NCBI GenBank assembly: GCA_947304585.1
Contig: CAMZBI010000012.1
Coordinates: 1-60,829, forward strand
Reading direction: 5' to 3'
Source of the DNA: an uncultured Clostridia bacterium
Lineage (GTDB): Bacteria; Bacillota; Clostridia; UBA1212
Length of the DNA: 60,829 nucleotides
Position numbers and translations under genes: made by a program. Shown in pieces: positions 24,336 to 33,571 of the stretch (position 1 is its first letter; the number at the start of each line of letters is the position of its first letter). The notes beneath the pieces are model-generated. The model made no database searches. It was not told where the DNA came from and saw only the letters and a list, made by a program, of their open reading frames with translations.

Positions 24336-26006
24336 TTATTTTCCCATTGACGCTTTGCGAATCTCGCCGCGCATAATTTTACCGCTGGTGGTTTTCGGCA
24401 GTTCCTTTACAAATTCGACAATTCTCGGATATTTGTAAGGCGCCGTAACCTTTTTCACATGGTTCTGGATCTCTTTTTTCAGTTCCTCCGAGGGCTCATA
24501 GCCTTTGGCAAGAATGATCGTCGCCTTGACCACCTGTCCTCTCACCGGATCGGGAGCTGCTGTAACTGCGCACTCAAGAACCGAGGGATGAGTCATTATG
24601 GCTGATTCGACTTCAAAGGGACCGATGCGGTAGCCGGAGCATTTGATAACGTCGTCGTTTCTGCCCACGAACCAGATGTAGCCGTCGCTGTCGTACCAGG
24701 CGTTGTCGCCTGTGTGGTAATTGCCGTCTCGCCAGAGCCTCTCATTGGCCTCAGGATCGTTGTAATAACCGACCGTGAGGCCCGTGGGTCTGTTGGCTTT
24801 TGCGCCTACAACCACGATCTCGCCCTCCTCGCCAATGTCGCAGGGAGTTCCGTCCTCTCTTAAGATTTTAATATTGAAGGACGCAGCAGGCTTTCCGGTA
24901 GATCCGGGCACAGGATCCGACCACTGGTAATTGGCCATGATCACAACGCTCTCGGTCTGTCCGAAGCCCTCGTATATCCTGTGGCCCGTGATCTTCTGCC
25001 AGGATTCCATCACAGAAGGATTGAGAGGCTCCCCGGCCATTGAAAAATGCTGAACGGAAGAAAGGTCAAAGGATGAAAGATCCTCTTTGATCATAAACCT
25101 GTACATGGTTGCAGGGGCGCAGAAAGTGGTGACCTTGTACTTTTCTATGACCCTCATAAGGTTTGCGGCCACGAACTTGTCCATGTCGTAGCCCATCACT
25201 GCGGAGCCTGCGATCCACTGGCCGTATATCTTACCCCAGCTGAACTTGGCCCAGCCGGAGTCTGCAACCGTGAGATGCAGTCCGTTTTCTCTCACCTGCT
25301 GCCAATACTTCGCGGTGAGGATGTGTCCCAGGGGATAGCTTTGAACGTGCTGAACAAGCTTTGGCATGCCTGTTGTTCCGGACGTGAAGTACATTATCAT
25401 GGGGTCATTGGCGTAGACCTTGTCTTTGCCCGAAGGTCTTTCCAGAACGTCGCTTTCCTGCTCATAACCCTCGGTAAAGTCAAGCCAGCCCTCGCATTTT
25501 TCCCCTGTTTTTGCGGTAAACTTAAGGGTCGGGCATTCGCTTCTGGAGAGATCGATCTGCTGGATAACATAGGGATCGTCGGCGCAGATGGCCATGTCTA
25601 TACCGATCTTGTTGACTCTGTATACGATGTCCTTCTTCGTGAGCTGGAAAGTTGCGGGAATGGCAATGATGCCAAGCTTGTGAAGAGCAGTAACAGTAAG
25701 CCAGTACTCATAGCGTCTTTTCAGTATCAGAAGAACGCTGTCGCCCTTTTTAAGGCCCAGCTTTTTCAGGTAATTGGCGATCTTGTTGCTCAGCTTTTTT
25801 ACGTCGGTGAACGTGAACACCCTGGAATTTCCGTGGTCGTCGCACCATACAAGAGCCCTCTTTTCAGGTTCCTGCTCCGCCCAGCCGTCAACTATGTCAA
25901 ATCCGAAATTAAAATCATCCGGATAACTGAGTTTGTAATTTTCAATAAAATCTTCGTAAGAGTCGAAATTGACTTTTGAGAGATACTTGTTTAGCATGTA
26001 ATCCAT
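24336..26006 (-). CDS. AMP-binding acyl-CoA synthetase (acetyl/medium-chain type)
   Basis: 556 residues of the ANL adenylating family. ATP/AMP motifs: YFTSGTTGMPKL (P-loop-like), YEGFGQTESVV, HTGDNAWYDSDGY (with the conserved Asp), GRNDDVIKCSGYRIGP and the C-terminal catalytic lysine in KTTSGKIMR. It activates a carboxylic acid to its CoA ester with ATP. The ATG at 26006 has GGGAG about 12 nt upstream; an ATG three codons later is an alternative. It follows the XRE-cupin gene by 18 nt. This pairing recurs in Clostridia and suggests the regulator responds to the same acid. Confidence 0.9.
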   Translation of the reverse strand: MDYMLNKYLSKVNFDSYEDFIENYKLSYPDDFNFGFDIVDGWAEQEPEKRALVWCDDHGNSRVFTFTDVKKLSNKIANYLKKLGLKKGDSVLLILKRRYEYWLTVTALHKLGIIAIPATFQLTKKDIVYRVNKIGIDMAICADDPYVIQQIDLSRSECPTLKFTAKTGEKCEGWLDFTEGYEQESDVLERPSGKDKVYANDPMIMYFTSGTTGMPKLVQHVQSYPLGHILTAKYWQQVRENGLHLTVADSGWAKFSWGKIYGQWIAGSAVMGYDMDKFVAANLMRVIEKYKVTTFCAPATMYRFMIKEDLSSFDLSSVQHFSMAGEPLNPSVMESWQKITGHRIYEGFGQTESVVIMANYQWSDPVPGSTGKPAASFNIKILREDGTPCDIGEEGEIVVVGAKANRPTGLTVGYYNDPEANERLWRDGNYHTGDNAWYDSDGYIWFVGRNDDVIKCSGYRIGPFEVESAIMTHPSVLECAVTAAPDPVRGQVVKATIILAKGYEPSEELKKEIQNHVKKVTAPYKYPRIVEFVKELPKTTSGKIMRGEIRKASMGK

Positions 26007-26024
26007 TCTTATGTAAAACTCCCG

Positions 26025-26588
26025 TCAGAGCAAAATCACAGTTAAAAATCTGGCCGTCTTTCCGCCTACAGCGGACTGTGCGTGGGGAACGGTGGGATCG
26101 AAGTAGAAGCAGTCACCCTCTTCAAGGATAAAATCGCTTTTTCCGAAAGCCACCTTGATGCTGCCCTCAAGAACGAAATTGAACTCCTGTCCTGCATGAG
26201 ACACCTTCTCCGGAGGATTGATCTCAGTCTCGGGTCCCACAGTAACGATCATGGGCTCTATCTTCCTGCCAATATACTTATAGGCAATGCTTTCAAAATC
26301 GTAACCCTTGTATCTGTCGACGGATATACCCCTGCCCTTCCTTACCAGCGAGCAGTTGGTGAGTTTCGGAGATACGCCTGTCAGGATCTCGGTGAGGTCC
26401 ACGCCGAATTTCGAAGCCAGCGAGTAAAGTATGCTGACCGGAAAATCCGTCTTCGCAGTCTCATAGTCCTCGTACTCCTGCTCGGTTATTCCGAGATAGT
26501 CCGCCATTTCTTTAACGGAAAAGCCGCAGATGTCCCGAAGGTCTGCTATCCTTGACGCGATCTCCAGGATCCCTGTATTGTCGTTCAT
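26025..26588 (-). CDS. XRE-family transcriptional regulator with cupin domain
   Basis: 187 residues. N-terminal XRE helix-turn-helix (RISDLRDI-like helix, MADYLGITEQEYEDYETAKTDFPV, LASKFGVDLTEILTG; about 8-70) and a C-terminal cupin_2 barrel (KVSHAGQEFNFVLEG, GDCFYFDPTVPHAQSAVG; about 110-187) with His/Glu/Gln ligand positions. Regulators of this form sense a small molecule or metal in the cupin barrel. It is placed directly before the acyl-CoA synthetase, which is the probable target operon. The leader upstream holds the lysA terminator-like hairpin. Confidence 0.9.
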   Translation of the reverse strand: MNDNTGILEIASRIADLRDICGFSVKEMADYLGITEQEYEDYETAKTDFPVSILYSLASKFGVDLTEILTGVSPKLTNCSLVRKGRGISVDRYKGYDFESIAYKYIGRKIEPMIVTVGPETEINPPEKVSHAGQEFNFVLEGSIKVAFGKSDFILEEGDCFYFDPTVPHAQSAVGGKTARFLTVILL

Positions 26589-26632
26589 CTGATCACCTCA
26601 TGGTCTCTGCGAAGTGCCGCAGATTTATATAG

Positions 26633-26649
26633 CCGGGAAAAGTTCCCGG
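26633..26649 (-). terminator. Hairpin downstream of lysA, possible terminator
   Basis: CCGGGAA (26649-26643 on the minus strand) pairs with TTCCCGG (26639-26633). The following sequence is CTATATAAATC, a poor U-tract, so termination may be weak. A second A/T-rich inverted repeat (AAGGATTTATTTCCTT, 26693-26708) adjoins the lysA stop. Confidence 0.5.
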
Positions 26650-26708
26650 ATTTTCACGCCAATGGAATTTTAGCGCGGATACGCCCCGGTTTCAAGGATT
26701 TATTTCCT

Positions 26709-27995
26709 TCAGAGCTTGATCTCAGCCCCCGGAAAATCAAAGGTTGCAAAATAATCCTTCGGGGTTTCAGCCCTTCTAATAAGCCGGTACGTGCCATCCT
26801 CTTTGAGCAGAACTTCTGCTGAGCGGAGTTTGCCGTTGTAGTTGTAACCCATGGCAAAGCCGTGAGCTCCTGCGTCGTGGATAGCCACCAGGTCGCCGAT
26901 ATCTGTTTCCGGCAGAGGTCTCTGTATTGCGAACTTGTCGTTGTTCTCGCAAAGGCCTCCGGTAACGTCATATATCCTTGCCGGTTCCAGGTCTTCTTTC
27001 CCGAGAACGGTTATATGATGATAGCTTCCGTACATTGCAGGCCTCATGAGATTGGCGGCGCAGGCGTCAAGTCCCAGATAATTCCGGTAAATATTCTTTT
27101 TGTGGATCACTCTGGCCACCAGTACACCGTGGGGGCCTGTTATGTACCGTCCCAGTTCTGCTTTGACAGCAGGGACAGGCAGGCCTTTTTCGGTACAGTA
27201 TCCCTCGATTTTTCCCTTTACGGAGTCCGCAACTTTATATATGTCAACAGGCTTGTCCTCCGGTCTGTAGGGAATTCCGATGCCCCCGGAAAGATTGATA
27301 AAGGAAACTGTGACCCCGGTCTCGCTGAAGATATCTGCCGAAAGACCCAGGAGAACTTCGGTGAGGGATTCCCAGTATTCGTCGCCAAGCATGTTGCTGG
27401 CGAGAAACGAGTGAAGGCCGAAAGTTCTCACTCCCCTATCTTTCAATATTCTGCAGGCTTCGAATATCTGGGCGCGGGTCATACCGTATTTGGCCTCGCC
27501 GGGAGCACCCATGATTGCACCGGATATCCTGAAATCGCCACCCGGATTGTATCTGAGACAGATCGTATCCGGAATGCCCCCGTGTTTTTCAAGAAATTCG
27601 ATATGTGTTATGTCGTCAAAATTGATGATCGCACCAAGGGACCTGGCCAGTTCAAAGTCTTCCGCAGGGGTCACGTTTGAGGAAAACATGATGTCGCTGC
27701 CGGAAAAGCCGCAGGCCTTGGCCATTAGAAGTTCAGTGTAACTCGAGCAGTCAACGCCGGTGCCTGCTTCTTTAAGAAGGGAAATTATGTAGGGATTCGG
27801 GCATGCTTTAACTGCGTAATACTCCTTGAACTCAATGCCTCCAAAAGCAGATTTGAGTTCTCTTACGGTATCCTTAATGCCTTTTTCGTCGTAAATATAG
27901 TAAGGCGTGCCGATCTCGGCAGCGATCTTTTCGGCTGTTTCTTTATTGAAAAACAGTTTTTTCCCGCCGGCCGCGTTATTATTGTCAACTCTCAT
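26709..27995 (-). CDS. lysA: Diaminopimelate decarboxylase family protein
   Basis: 428 residues, fold-type III PLP decarboxylase. PLP lysine region YYAVKACPNP, FGLHSFLAS, NLSGGIGIPY, the active-site ELGRYITGPHG and the C-terminal GGLCENNDKFA and DAGAHGFAMGYNYNG. The last stretch (C-E-N/D plus Gly-Ala-Tyr/His pattern) matches LysA rather than ornithine or arginine decarboxylases. It makes L-lysine from meso-diaminopimelate. The ATG at 27995 lies 11 nt inside the engB stop region, so translation is coupled. Related carboxynorspermidine decarboxylases are an alternative, but less likely. Confidence 0.88.
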   Translation of the reverse strand: MRVDNNNAAGGKKLFFNKETAEKIAAEIGTPYYIYDEKGIKDTVRELKSAFGGIEFKEYYAVKACPNPYIISLLKEAGTGVDCSSYTELLMAKACGFSGSDIMFSSNVTPAEDFELARSLGAIINFDDITHIEFLEKHGGIPDTICLRYNPGGDFRISGAIMGAPGEAKYGMTRAQIFEACRILKDRGVRTFGLHSFLASNMLGDEYWESLTEVLLGLSADIFSETGVTVSFINLSGGIGIPYRPEDKPVDIYKVADSVKGKIEGYCTEKGLPVPAVKAELGRYITGPHGVLVARVIHKKNIYRNYLGLDACAANLMRPAMYGSYHHITVLGKEDLEPARIYDVTGGLCENNDKFAIQRPLPETDIGDLVAIHDAGAHGFAMGYNYNGKLRSAEVLLKEDGTYRLIRRAETPKDYFATFDFPGAEIKL

Positions 27996-28590
27996 TTTCC
28001 CCCTCCTCCATGATAAACTTGTCTATCTCCTCCCACAGTTCCGGAATGCCTCTTTTTGTCTCGGCTGATACAGGAAAGACCTTTTTGTCTTCCGGAAGTT
28101 CCAGAGCGGCGGCGATCTTTTTTGCATTTAAGTTGGATTCGGATCTTGATACCTTATCGCTTTTTGTGGCTACGACAATATAATCAAGTCCCGCCTCTTT
28201 CGTCCATCTCATGAGAAGTTTGTCGGCGTCAGTCGGTTCGTGTCTTATGTCGACGAGGATCATCATGAGGTAAAGCTGGGGCCTGACGTTAAGATAATTG
28301 GAGATGACTTTGCCCCAGAGGTCCATCTCACTTTTGGAAACCTTTGCATATCCGTAGCCCGGAAGGTCCACGAAATGGATCTCGCCGTTCACACTATAAT
28401 AGTTAATAAGCCTGGTCATGCCCTGGCGTGACCCGGATCTTGCAAGATTCTTCCTGCCCAGAAGTGCGTTGATTAAAGATGACTTGCCGACGTTTGAACG
28501 GCCGGCAAAAGCGATCTCCAGGAGATCGGATTCGGGCAGGTCCTCTGTTTTTATGCAGGATTTTACAAAACTTGAATTCTTAATGACCAT
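27985..28590 (-). CDS. engB: Ribosome biogenesis GTPase YsxC/EngB
   Basis: 201 residues. G1 GRSNVGKSSLINALLG, G2 region SRQGMTRLINYY, G3 DLPGYGYAKV, G4 TKSD and G5 VSAETKRG are all present in TRAFAC GTPase order. The protein is needed for large ribosomal subunit assembly. The start overlaps the end of cinA by 11 nt and its stop overlaps lysA, forming a compact cinA-engB-lysA operon. Confidence 0.95.
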   Translation of the reverse strand: MVIKNSSFVKSCIKTEDLPESDLLEIAFAGRSNVGKSSLINALLGRKNLARSGSRQGMTRLINYYSVNGEIHFVDLPGYGYAKVSKSEMDLWGKVISNYLNVRPQLYLMMILVDIRHEPTDADKLLMRWTKEAGLDYIVVATKSDKVSRSESNLNAKKIAAALELPEDKKVFPVSAETKRGIPELWEEIDKFIMEEGENES

Positions 28591-29842
28591 TTGCGGCCTC
28601 GATTCCGAGAATCATCCTACGGGCGGTTTCCAGTGCGGTATTGGAAGCTCTTCTTCTCACATGGTCTCTTCCACCTTTGAAATAACACTCTTTTACAACA
28701 GTTTCACCCTTGTAATACACGCCAATGTACACCAGTCCAGCGGGTTTGTCCTCAAGAGTCCCGGGCCCTGCGTTTCCTGTTGTGGAGACGCCAACGTCGG
28801 CGCCTGCAGCCTTCGCCGCCCCCTCAGCCATCATTTTTGCACACTCTCTGCTGACGCAGCCGTATTTTTCGATCACCGCGTCGTCAACGCCGAGAAGCCT
28901 GATCTTGGCGTCATTACTGTAGGTCACAAAAGAAGAACCTATTACGTTTGATGCACCGGGAACTGACGTGATCATTTCGGCTATCATTCCTCCGGTACAG
29001 GACTCGGCGGCGGTCAGCATAAGTTTTTCTCTTTCGCAGAGCCTGACCAGCACTTCCGCAGGGCTTTGTCTGTTTTCGGAGACTATATTTCCGCCAAAAC
29101 GTTCTCTTATGATTTTGGCGTCTTCTTCGATAAGCTGTTCGGCTTCAGCGACCTGCCCGGATGCGGAAACTCTTACCGTGACAAGGCCGTCTTTTACGTA
29201 GGTGGCCACTGTGGGATTTGTCCTCCCGCTGATAATATCGGACAGGATCCTCTCGACCTCGGATTCCGGGACACCTGAAATGTCGAAAAACTTCGACAAA
29301 AGTACGTCTTCGCCCTCTTCCTTTAAAAGGGGAAGCGCTTTGTTCTTAAACATCGGGCAGAGTTCCGAAGGAGGCCCGGGCAGAAGTATTATTATCTTTT
29401 CTTCATCGCCAACTGTCTTTTTTATGAGGCAGCCAGGTGCGGTGCCGAAATCGTTTTCAAGTATCGTTGATCCCTCGGGAAAATATGCCTGGGAAAGATT
29501 TGAAGGGCTCATGTTCCTTCCCGTTTTGCTGAAATAGGCAAAAAGTTCTGATTCCGTCTTGGCGTCTTTTATCATTTCAAGGCCAAGGACTTCCGCAACT
29601 GTCTTCTTGGTGAGATCGTCTTCCGTTGGCCCCAGTCCGCCGGTCAGCACCACGAGATCAGCCCGTCCGAGGGACTCACGAATGCATTCAGAGAGCCTGT
29701 CCCTGTTATCGCCAACGACTATATGATAATACACCGCAAAGCCGTATGAAGGGAGAAGCCCGGAAATATACTGTGCGTCCGTATTGGCCACCTGTCCCAT
29801 AAGCAGTTCTGTTCCGACTGAAATTATCTCTGCTTTCTTCAT
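28580..29842 (-). CDS. cinA: CinA family nicotinamide-nucleotide amidohydrolase
   Basis: 420 residues from the ATG at 29842, which sits close behind GAGG and gives the family N-terminus KAEIISVGTELLMG; the frame open to 29881 is not needed. N-terminal MoCF/COG1058 domain (LTGGLGPTEDDLTKK) and C-terminal CinA amidase domain (AAESCTGGMIAEMITS with the catalytic Ser, and STTGNAGPG). It deamidates nicotinamide mononucleotide and hydrolyses ADP-ribose in the NAD salvage cycle. First gene of cinA-engB-lysA. Confidence 0.93.
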   Translation of the reverse strand: MKKAEIISVGTELLMGQVANTDAQYISGLLPSYGFAVYYHIVVGDNRDRLSECIRESLGRADLVVLTGGLGPTEDDLTKKTVAEVLGLEMIKDAKTESELFAYFSKTGRNMSPSNLSQAYFPEGSTILENDFGTAPGCLIKKTVGDEEKIIILLPGPPSELCPMFKNKALPLLKEEGEDVLLSKFFDISGVPESEVERILSDIISGRTNPTVATYVKDGLVTVRVSASGQVAEAEQLIEEDAKIIRERFGGNIVSENRQSPAEVLVRLCEREKLMLTAAESCTGGMIAEMITSVPGASNVIGSSFVTYSNDAKIRLLGVDDAVIEKYGCVSRECAKMMAEGAAKAAGADVGVSTTGNAGPGTLEDKPAGLVYIGVYYKGETVVKECYFKGGRDHVRRRASNTALETARRMILGIEAANGH

Positions 29843-29881
29843 ATCATCCTCTTCAATTATTCCCCTGCAGCGTACAGTCAC

Positions 29882-31579
29882 TCATTTTATATAGATCGGA
29901 AAACCGGCAGGGTCATATCTGCTGAGCAGCAGGTAAAGGGTGTCGTCAGTGTCGAAGGAACCGTTACCGTCGTAATCCTGCTCATAGACCACAGGGTTGT
30001 AATCGGGGAACAGCATCGCGGTAAGAAGGTATTCGGCATCCTCTTCGTCAACCCTGCCGTCCATATCGGTGTCCCCCGGAATACTCAGAAGATATTCCAG
30101 TTCGCCCATGGTGAAAATGCTGCCGGTTGTAAGAACTGCGGATTTGGAAAACACTTTGCCGTCATGGGTCAAAACGTCACCGCCAAGAGCCGCCACCAGA
30201 GTTCCAGGATAGTCTCCTTCAGAGACACCGAAAATAAGGCGGACCTCATTTTCTTCGTCATAATAATATTCAAGATTTTCCGCAAAATCCACAAGTTCCT
30301 TGGAAGGCAGATATTCTTCCGGGATCACGAATTCCACTGTTTCGACGTCGTGAAGATATGATTCGGAGCCGCCGGTCGGAGGATAATCTCTTATCAAAAG
30401 ATCAACTGTATCGCCCCTGTCCCCAAGACCGTAAATTGAATTAGCGGCATCTCCTTCGTACTCAAACAGGACTTCAAAGCCGCCTGAAACAGTATCATAT
30501 ATGATCACCTGTTTTGCGGTGGTGAAAAGTATCTTCGTCCCCAGGACTTTGAGCCCTCCCCAGTAGCCGGACCAGTGGAGCCCCTCGTCGGTCAAAAAGT
30601 AATCTGCGAAAGACTGTACCGTCTCATAATCATGAAAATCAGAAGTCCGGCGAAGTTCCGTTTTCGAGCCCTTGGCGGATGCGAGATAGTACCAGAAACC
30701 GTTGACGAATACGAAGCAGGTATCGGTGTCGTACCAGCAGTAGCCGCTGTTGACGTAGAAGTCCGTGGCAGCGTTGTCGTCAGTGTAAACGGAAGACCTC
30801 CAGTCCATAACGTCGGACGTATGTCTCAGTTTAAAATCGGTATCCACGCCGTTGTTTGTGTCGGATCTCAGGAAGTAGTCGTGGACGCAGTTGCCGTAAA
30901 CGTCTAGGTTGGCCCAGGTGAAATCGATATTGTACCATTCGCCGTCAAGCTTAACCCTGTTCCAAATATGGTTTATGGACTGGGATACCATGGTGTCGTT
31001 TTCTATACCAAGTCTGTCAAGGACGCCGGAGGCAAAAAGTGTGAAAGCCTGGCATACGCCTCTCCCCTCAGTCACAAGACCGTATGCATCAGCCACGGCA
31101 AGGGAGTGGTCATAAGTAAAATGATTGGCCATGTATTCAAAAACGTAAAGCAGTTTCGATTCGTCAGTCCAGTCTCCGTGAATACCTTTTACGCAGTCGT
31201 TGACGGCGTTTTTATAAAGAACTATGGCGCCAAGAGCATCCTCAGGGGAAAAAGTATTGGTTACGTTTACAGATGTAACAATGGATTTGTTATGGGTGTA
31301 ACTGTAAGTATTGGCGATGAGGAAAGACAGAGGATCATAGTTGTAAAGAGCAAGCATGTATGCCGTAAAAGTGTCCTTGTCGAGGCCGTAGTCGGAAATA
31401 TCAATCTTTGTCTCGCCAATGAGAAAAGAGCCGGTTAGTCTGGAAAACAGATCAAGAGCCACATCGGAATCTGAGGACATAGAGTCAACAGCCATTGAAT
31501 CCACAGGATAAAGGGCAGCCGAAATAATAACAGCCGACGCCAGAATAAAAGCTGTCAAAGTTCTGAAAGCTTTTTTCAT
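29882..31579 (-). CDS. Secreted transglutaminase-like protein with C-terminal type I dockerin
   Basis: 565 residues with a signal peptide (about 1-30). A transglutaminase-like / papain-fold domain occupies about 130-235, with the catalytic Cys in GRGVCQAFTLF, the His in INHIWNRV and the Asp in WYNIDFTWAN. A middle region of unknown fold follows. The last 60 residues form a dockerin: two calcium-binding repeats, DTDMDGRVDEEDAEYLL and DYDGNGSFDTDDTLYLL. Dockerins attach enzymes to cohesin modules, so the protein may join a cell-surface complex. No cohesin is in the window. Peptide or protein modification is the likely activity; the substrate is unknown. Confidence 0.88.
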   Translation of the reverse strand: MKKAFRTLTAFILASAVIISAALYPVDSMAVDSMSSDSDVALDLFSRLTGSFLIGETKIDISDYGLDKDTFTAYMLALYNYDPLSFLIANTYSYTHNKSIVTSVNVTNTFSPEDALGAIVLYKNAVNDCVKGIHGDWTDESKLLYVFEYMANHFTYDHSLAVADAYGLVTEGRGVCQAFTLFASGVLDRLGIENDTMVSQSINHIWNRVKLDGEWYNIDFTWANLDVYGNCVHDYFLRSDTNNGVDTDFKLRHTSDVMDWRSSVYTDDNAATDFYVNSGYCWYDTDTCFVFVNGFWYYLASAKGSKTELRRTSDFHDYETVQSFADYFLTDEGLHWSGYWGGLKVLGTKILFTTAKQVIIYDTVSGGFEVLFEYEGDAANSIYGLGDRGDTVDLLIRDYPPTGGSESYLHDVETVEFVIPEEYLPSKELVDFAENLEYYYDEENEVRLIFGVSEGDYPGTLVAALGGDVLTHDGKVFSKSAVLTTGSIFTMGELEYLLSIPGDTDMDGRVDEEDAEYLLTAMLFPDYNPVVYEQDYDGNGSFDTDDTLYLLLSRYDPAGFPIYIK

Positions 31580-31681
31580 AAGTCACCTTTCCCCGTAAAT
31601 TTCGGTAAAATTTAATGGTCCCGCAGTTTCGCACCTAAATCGTTTCCTACATCAAATACATGCGAAGGCATACACATTTTT

Positions 31682-31710
31682 ATTATACTGTTGCAAGGCT
31701 GAAGAGTCAA
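31682..31710 (-). promoter_or_regulatory. Sigma-A promoter of the transglutaminase-dockerin gene
   Basis: Minus strand TTGACT (31710-31705), 17-nt spacer, TATAAT (31687-31682). The leader to the ATG at 31579 is about 95 nt. Confidence 0.75.
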
Positions 31711-31715
31711 GGTGA

Positions 31716-31745
31716 TTGACAAATCAGCGTACATTAAATTATAAT
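31716..31745 (+). promoter_or_regulatory. Sigma-A promoter of the EEP-family gene
   Basis: TTGACA (31716-31721), 18-nt spacer, TATAAT (31740-31745). Its -35 box lies only 5 nt from the -35 box of the divergent promoter at 31682-31710. Confidence 0.8.
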
Positions 31746-31814
31746 CAACGGGAAGAAAACCAACATATACGTACCGATAAAAACGGAGCTTAAGGAGAGG
31801 AAGATTATTAAATA

Positions 31815-32603
31815 ATGACCCTTAAACTGATGACTTCCAACGTGTGGGCTGACGTTTTCGGCAACCCGGTACACCCAAGGGACAAACTTCTTTGCGAGAT
31901 AGTAAAAGAGGAGCGGCCGGACGTATTGTTCCTTCAGGAGATGCACCCCGGCTGGTACCGGAGCGACCTCCTCCCTTGTCTCGCCACCATGGGCTACGTT
32001 ATGTCTAAACCGGAAACAGGCGAAAACAGGCTCAACTACACACCTTTGTTATATCTTGCCGAAAAATTCACGGAGCAGACCTCCCGCTTTCTTCTTTACG
32101 AGGGACCCAACGATTACGATTCGAAGTCTGTTTCTGCGTCGCTTCTTTCAGACAACGAAACCGGATGCCGGTTTGCCGTTGCCTCCACCCACATGTATTT
32201 CGCCCAGAACGAAGCCGGCAACAAAGTCAGGATCTCAAACGCCAATGAGCTTTGCGGTCTTCTTGACGAGTTCAAAAACGTACCGGTGTTCTGCGGAGGC
32301 GATTTTAACTGCGACACAGAATCTGAACCCTTTGAAGTTCTCGCGTATCACGGGATCCGCTGCTGCTCGTTGGCCGCTTCCGAAAGACTTAACTTTATTA
32401 GGACGGATCACGGCAATCCGGTTTACGACAAATTCTCCGGAATATACACACCCGCCGAACCTTCTGATGACCCCAACTGTCTCTCCATCGATCATGTAGT
32501 TTTCAAAGGGAATGCAGTTATAAAATCGTACAATGTTATATCCGATAAACGGGCTTGCATAGTGAGCGATCACTGCCCGGTGGTCATAACGGCGGAGCTT
32601 TAA
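31815..32603 (+). CDS. Endonuclease/exonuclease/phosphatase (EEP) family hydrolase
   Basis: 262 residues. Metal-dependent EEP fold motifs: SNVWAD (Asn), FLQEMHP (catalytic Glu), ASTHMYFA, FCGGDFNCDTES (Asp-Asn pair), CLSIDHVVF and SDHCPVV at the C-terminus (catalytic Asp-His). No signal peptide, so it is cytoplasmic. Members cleave DNA, phospholipid head groups or nucleotidyl substrates; nothing here selects one. It is followed after 69 nt by an esterase gene with its own strong ribosome binding site, possibly in one transcript. Confidence 0.85.
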   Translation: MTLKLMTSNVWADVFGNPVHPRDKLLCEIVKEERPDVLFLQEMHPGWYRSDLLPCLATMGYVMSKPETGENRLNYTPLLYLAEKFTEQTSRFLLYEGPNDYDSKSVSASLLSDNETGCRFAVASTHMYFAQNEAGNKVRISNANELCGLLDEFKNVPVFCGGDFNCDTESEPFEVLAYHGIRCCSLAASERLNFIRTDHGNPVYDKFSGIYTPAEPSDDPNCLSIDHVVFKGNAVIKSYNVISDKRACIVSDHCPVVITAEL

Positions 32604-32672
32604 ACTCAAGTCCGTAATCCACAGTTAATCTTCAATGCATGCGTTCAGCATGATCTCACAGGAGGAAAAATA

Positions 32673-33551
32673 ATGCTTAATTTAAAAAGGATCAACATCA
32701 CAGATGACGGACGGGTCAGCCTCACGCCTTATATACTTGACGAAAGCGCCGAGATGCCCCTGTCCCACGAAAGACCCGCACTGGTGGTCATACCCGGCGG
32801 CGGTTATCAGGCTCTGTCGGACAGGGAGGGAGAGCCCATCGCCCTGGCCTTTTCCGCAATGGGATTCAACACTTTTGTTCTGCGCTACTCCGTAGGTCAG
32901 TATGCCTCATTTCCCAATCCTCTCATTGATTTTATGAAGGCGATGAAGATCATAAGGGACCATGCCGCGGAATGGCACACTTCACCCGACAAGATCGCAG
33001 CGGTGGGTTTCAGCGCAGGAGGTCATCTGGTGGCGTCCCTTGGCGTTTACTGGAACGACGAAACGATCCTTAAAGCTGCGGGCGTAACAGCCGAGGAGGC
33101 AAAGCCCAACGCTCTCATCCTCTGCTACCCTGTCATCACGTCCGGATACCGCAAAGAGCCGGGAACAATCGCAACCGCGGCAAACGGCCATACGGAACCG
33201 GATATTTATGACATTTTGTCACTTGAAAAGCACGTCGGCACTCACACCCCGCCCTGCTACATTGCCCACACTTTCTTTGATCCTGTTGTGCCTGTGGAAA
33301 ACTCTCTGCTTTTTGCCAATGCCCTTGCGGAAAACAACGTGCCTTTCGAGCTCCACGTGACCCAGGACGGAGTGCACGGCCTTGCCCTTGGCGATCACGT
33401 GACCTCTTTCGGACCGCTTCTCCACAACAGTTCCTTCGCCGCCTGGGTAAAAGGCTCAGGCGAGTGGATGAAGAATCTGTTTGAGTATAAAGCCCTGCCC
33501 GATTATAATTACGAAACCGCTGAAAGGCGCAAAAGGCAGTTGGGCGGATGA
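32673..33551 (+). CDS. Alpha/beta hydrolase, acetylesterase-like
   Basis: 292 residues. Oxyanion-loop motif PGGGYQALSDREGEP, nucleophile elbow GFSAGGH, Asp in HTFFDPVVPVEN and His in DGVHGLALGDH give the catalytic triad of the BD-FAE / carbohydrate-acetylesterase type of hydrolase. Related enzymes remove acetyl groups from xylan and other plant polysaccharides. No signal peptide is present, so an intracellular oligosaccharide would be the likely substrate (inference). CAGGAGG stands 8 nt before the ATG, and a bidirectional terminator follows. Confidence 0.88.
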   Translation: MLNLKRINITDDGRVSLTPYILDESAEMPLSHERPALVVIPGGGYQALSDREGEPIALAFSAMGFNTFVLRYSVGQYASFPNPLIDFMKAMKIIRDHAAEWHTSPDKIAAVGFSAGGHLVASLGVYWNDETILKAAGVTAEEAKPNALILCYPVITSGYRKEPGTIATAANGHTEPDIYDILSLEKHVGTHTPPCYIAHTFFDPVVPVENSLLFANALAENNVPFELHVTQDGVHGLALGDHVTSFGPLLHNSSFAAWVKGSGEWMKNLFEYKALPDYNYETAERRKRQLGG

Positions 33552-33571
33552 CCCGTTATTCATAAGTATTT

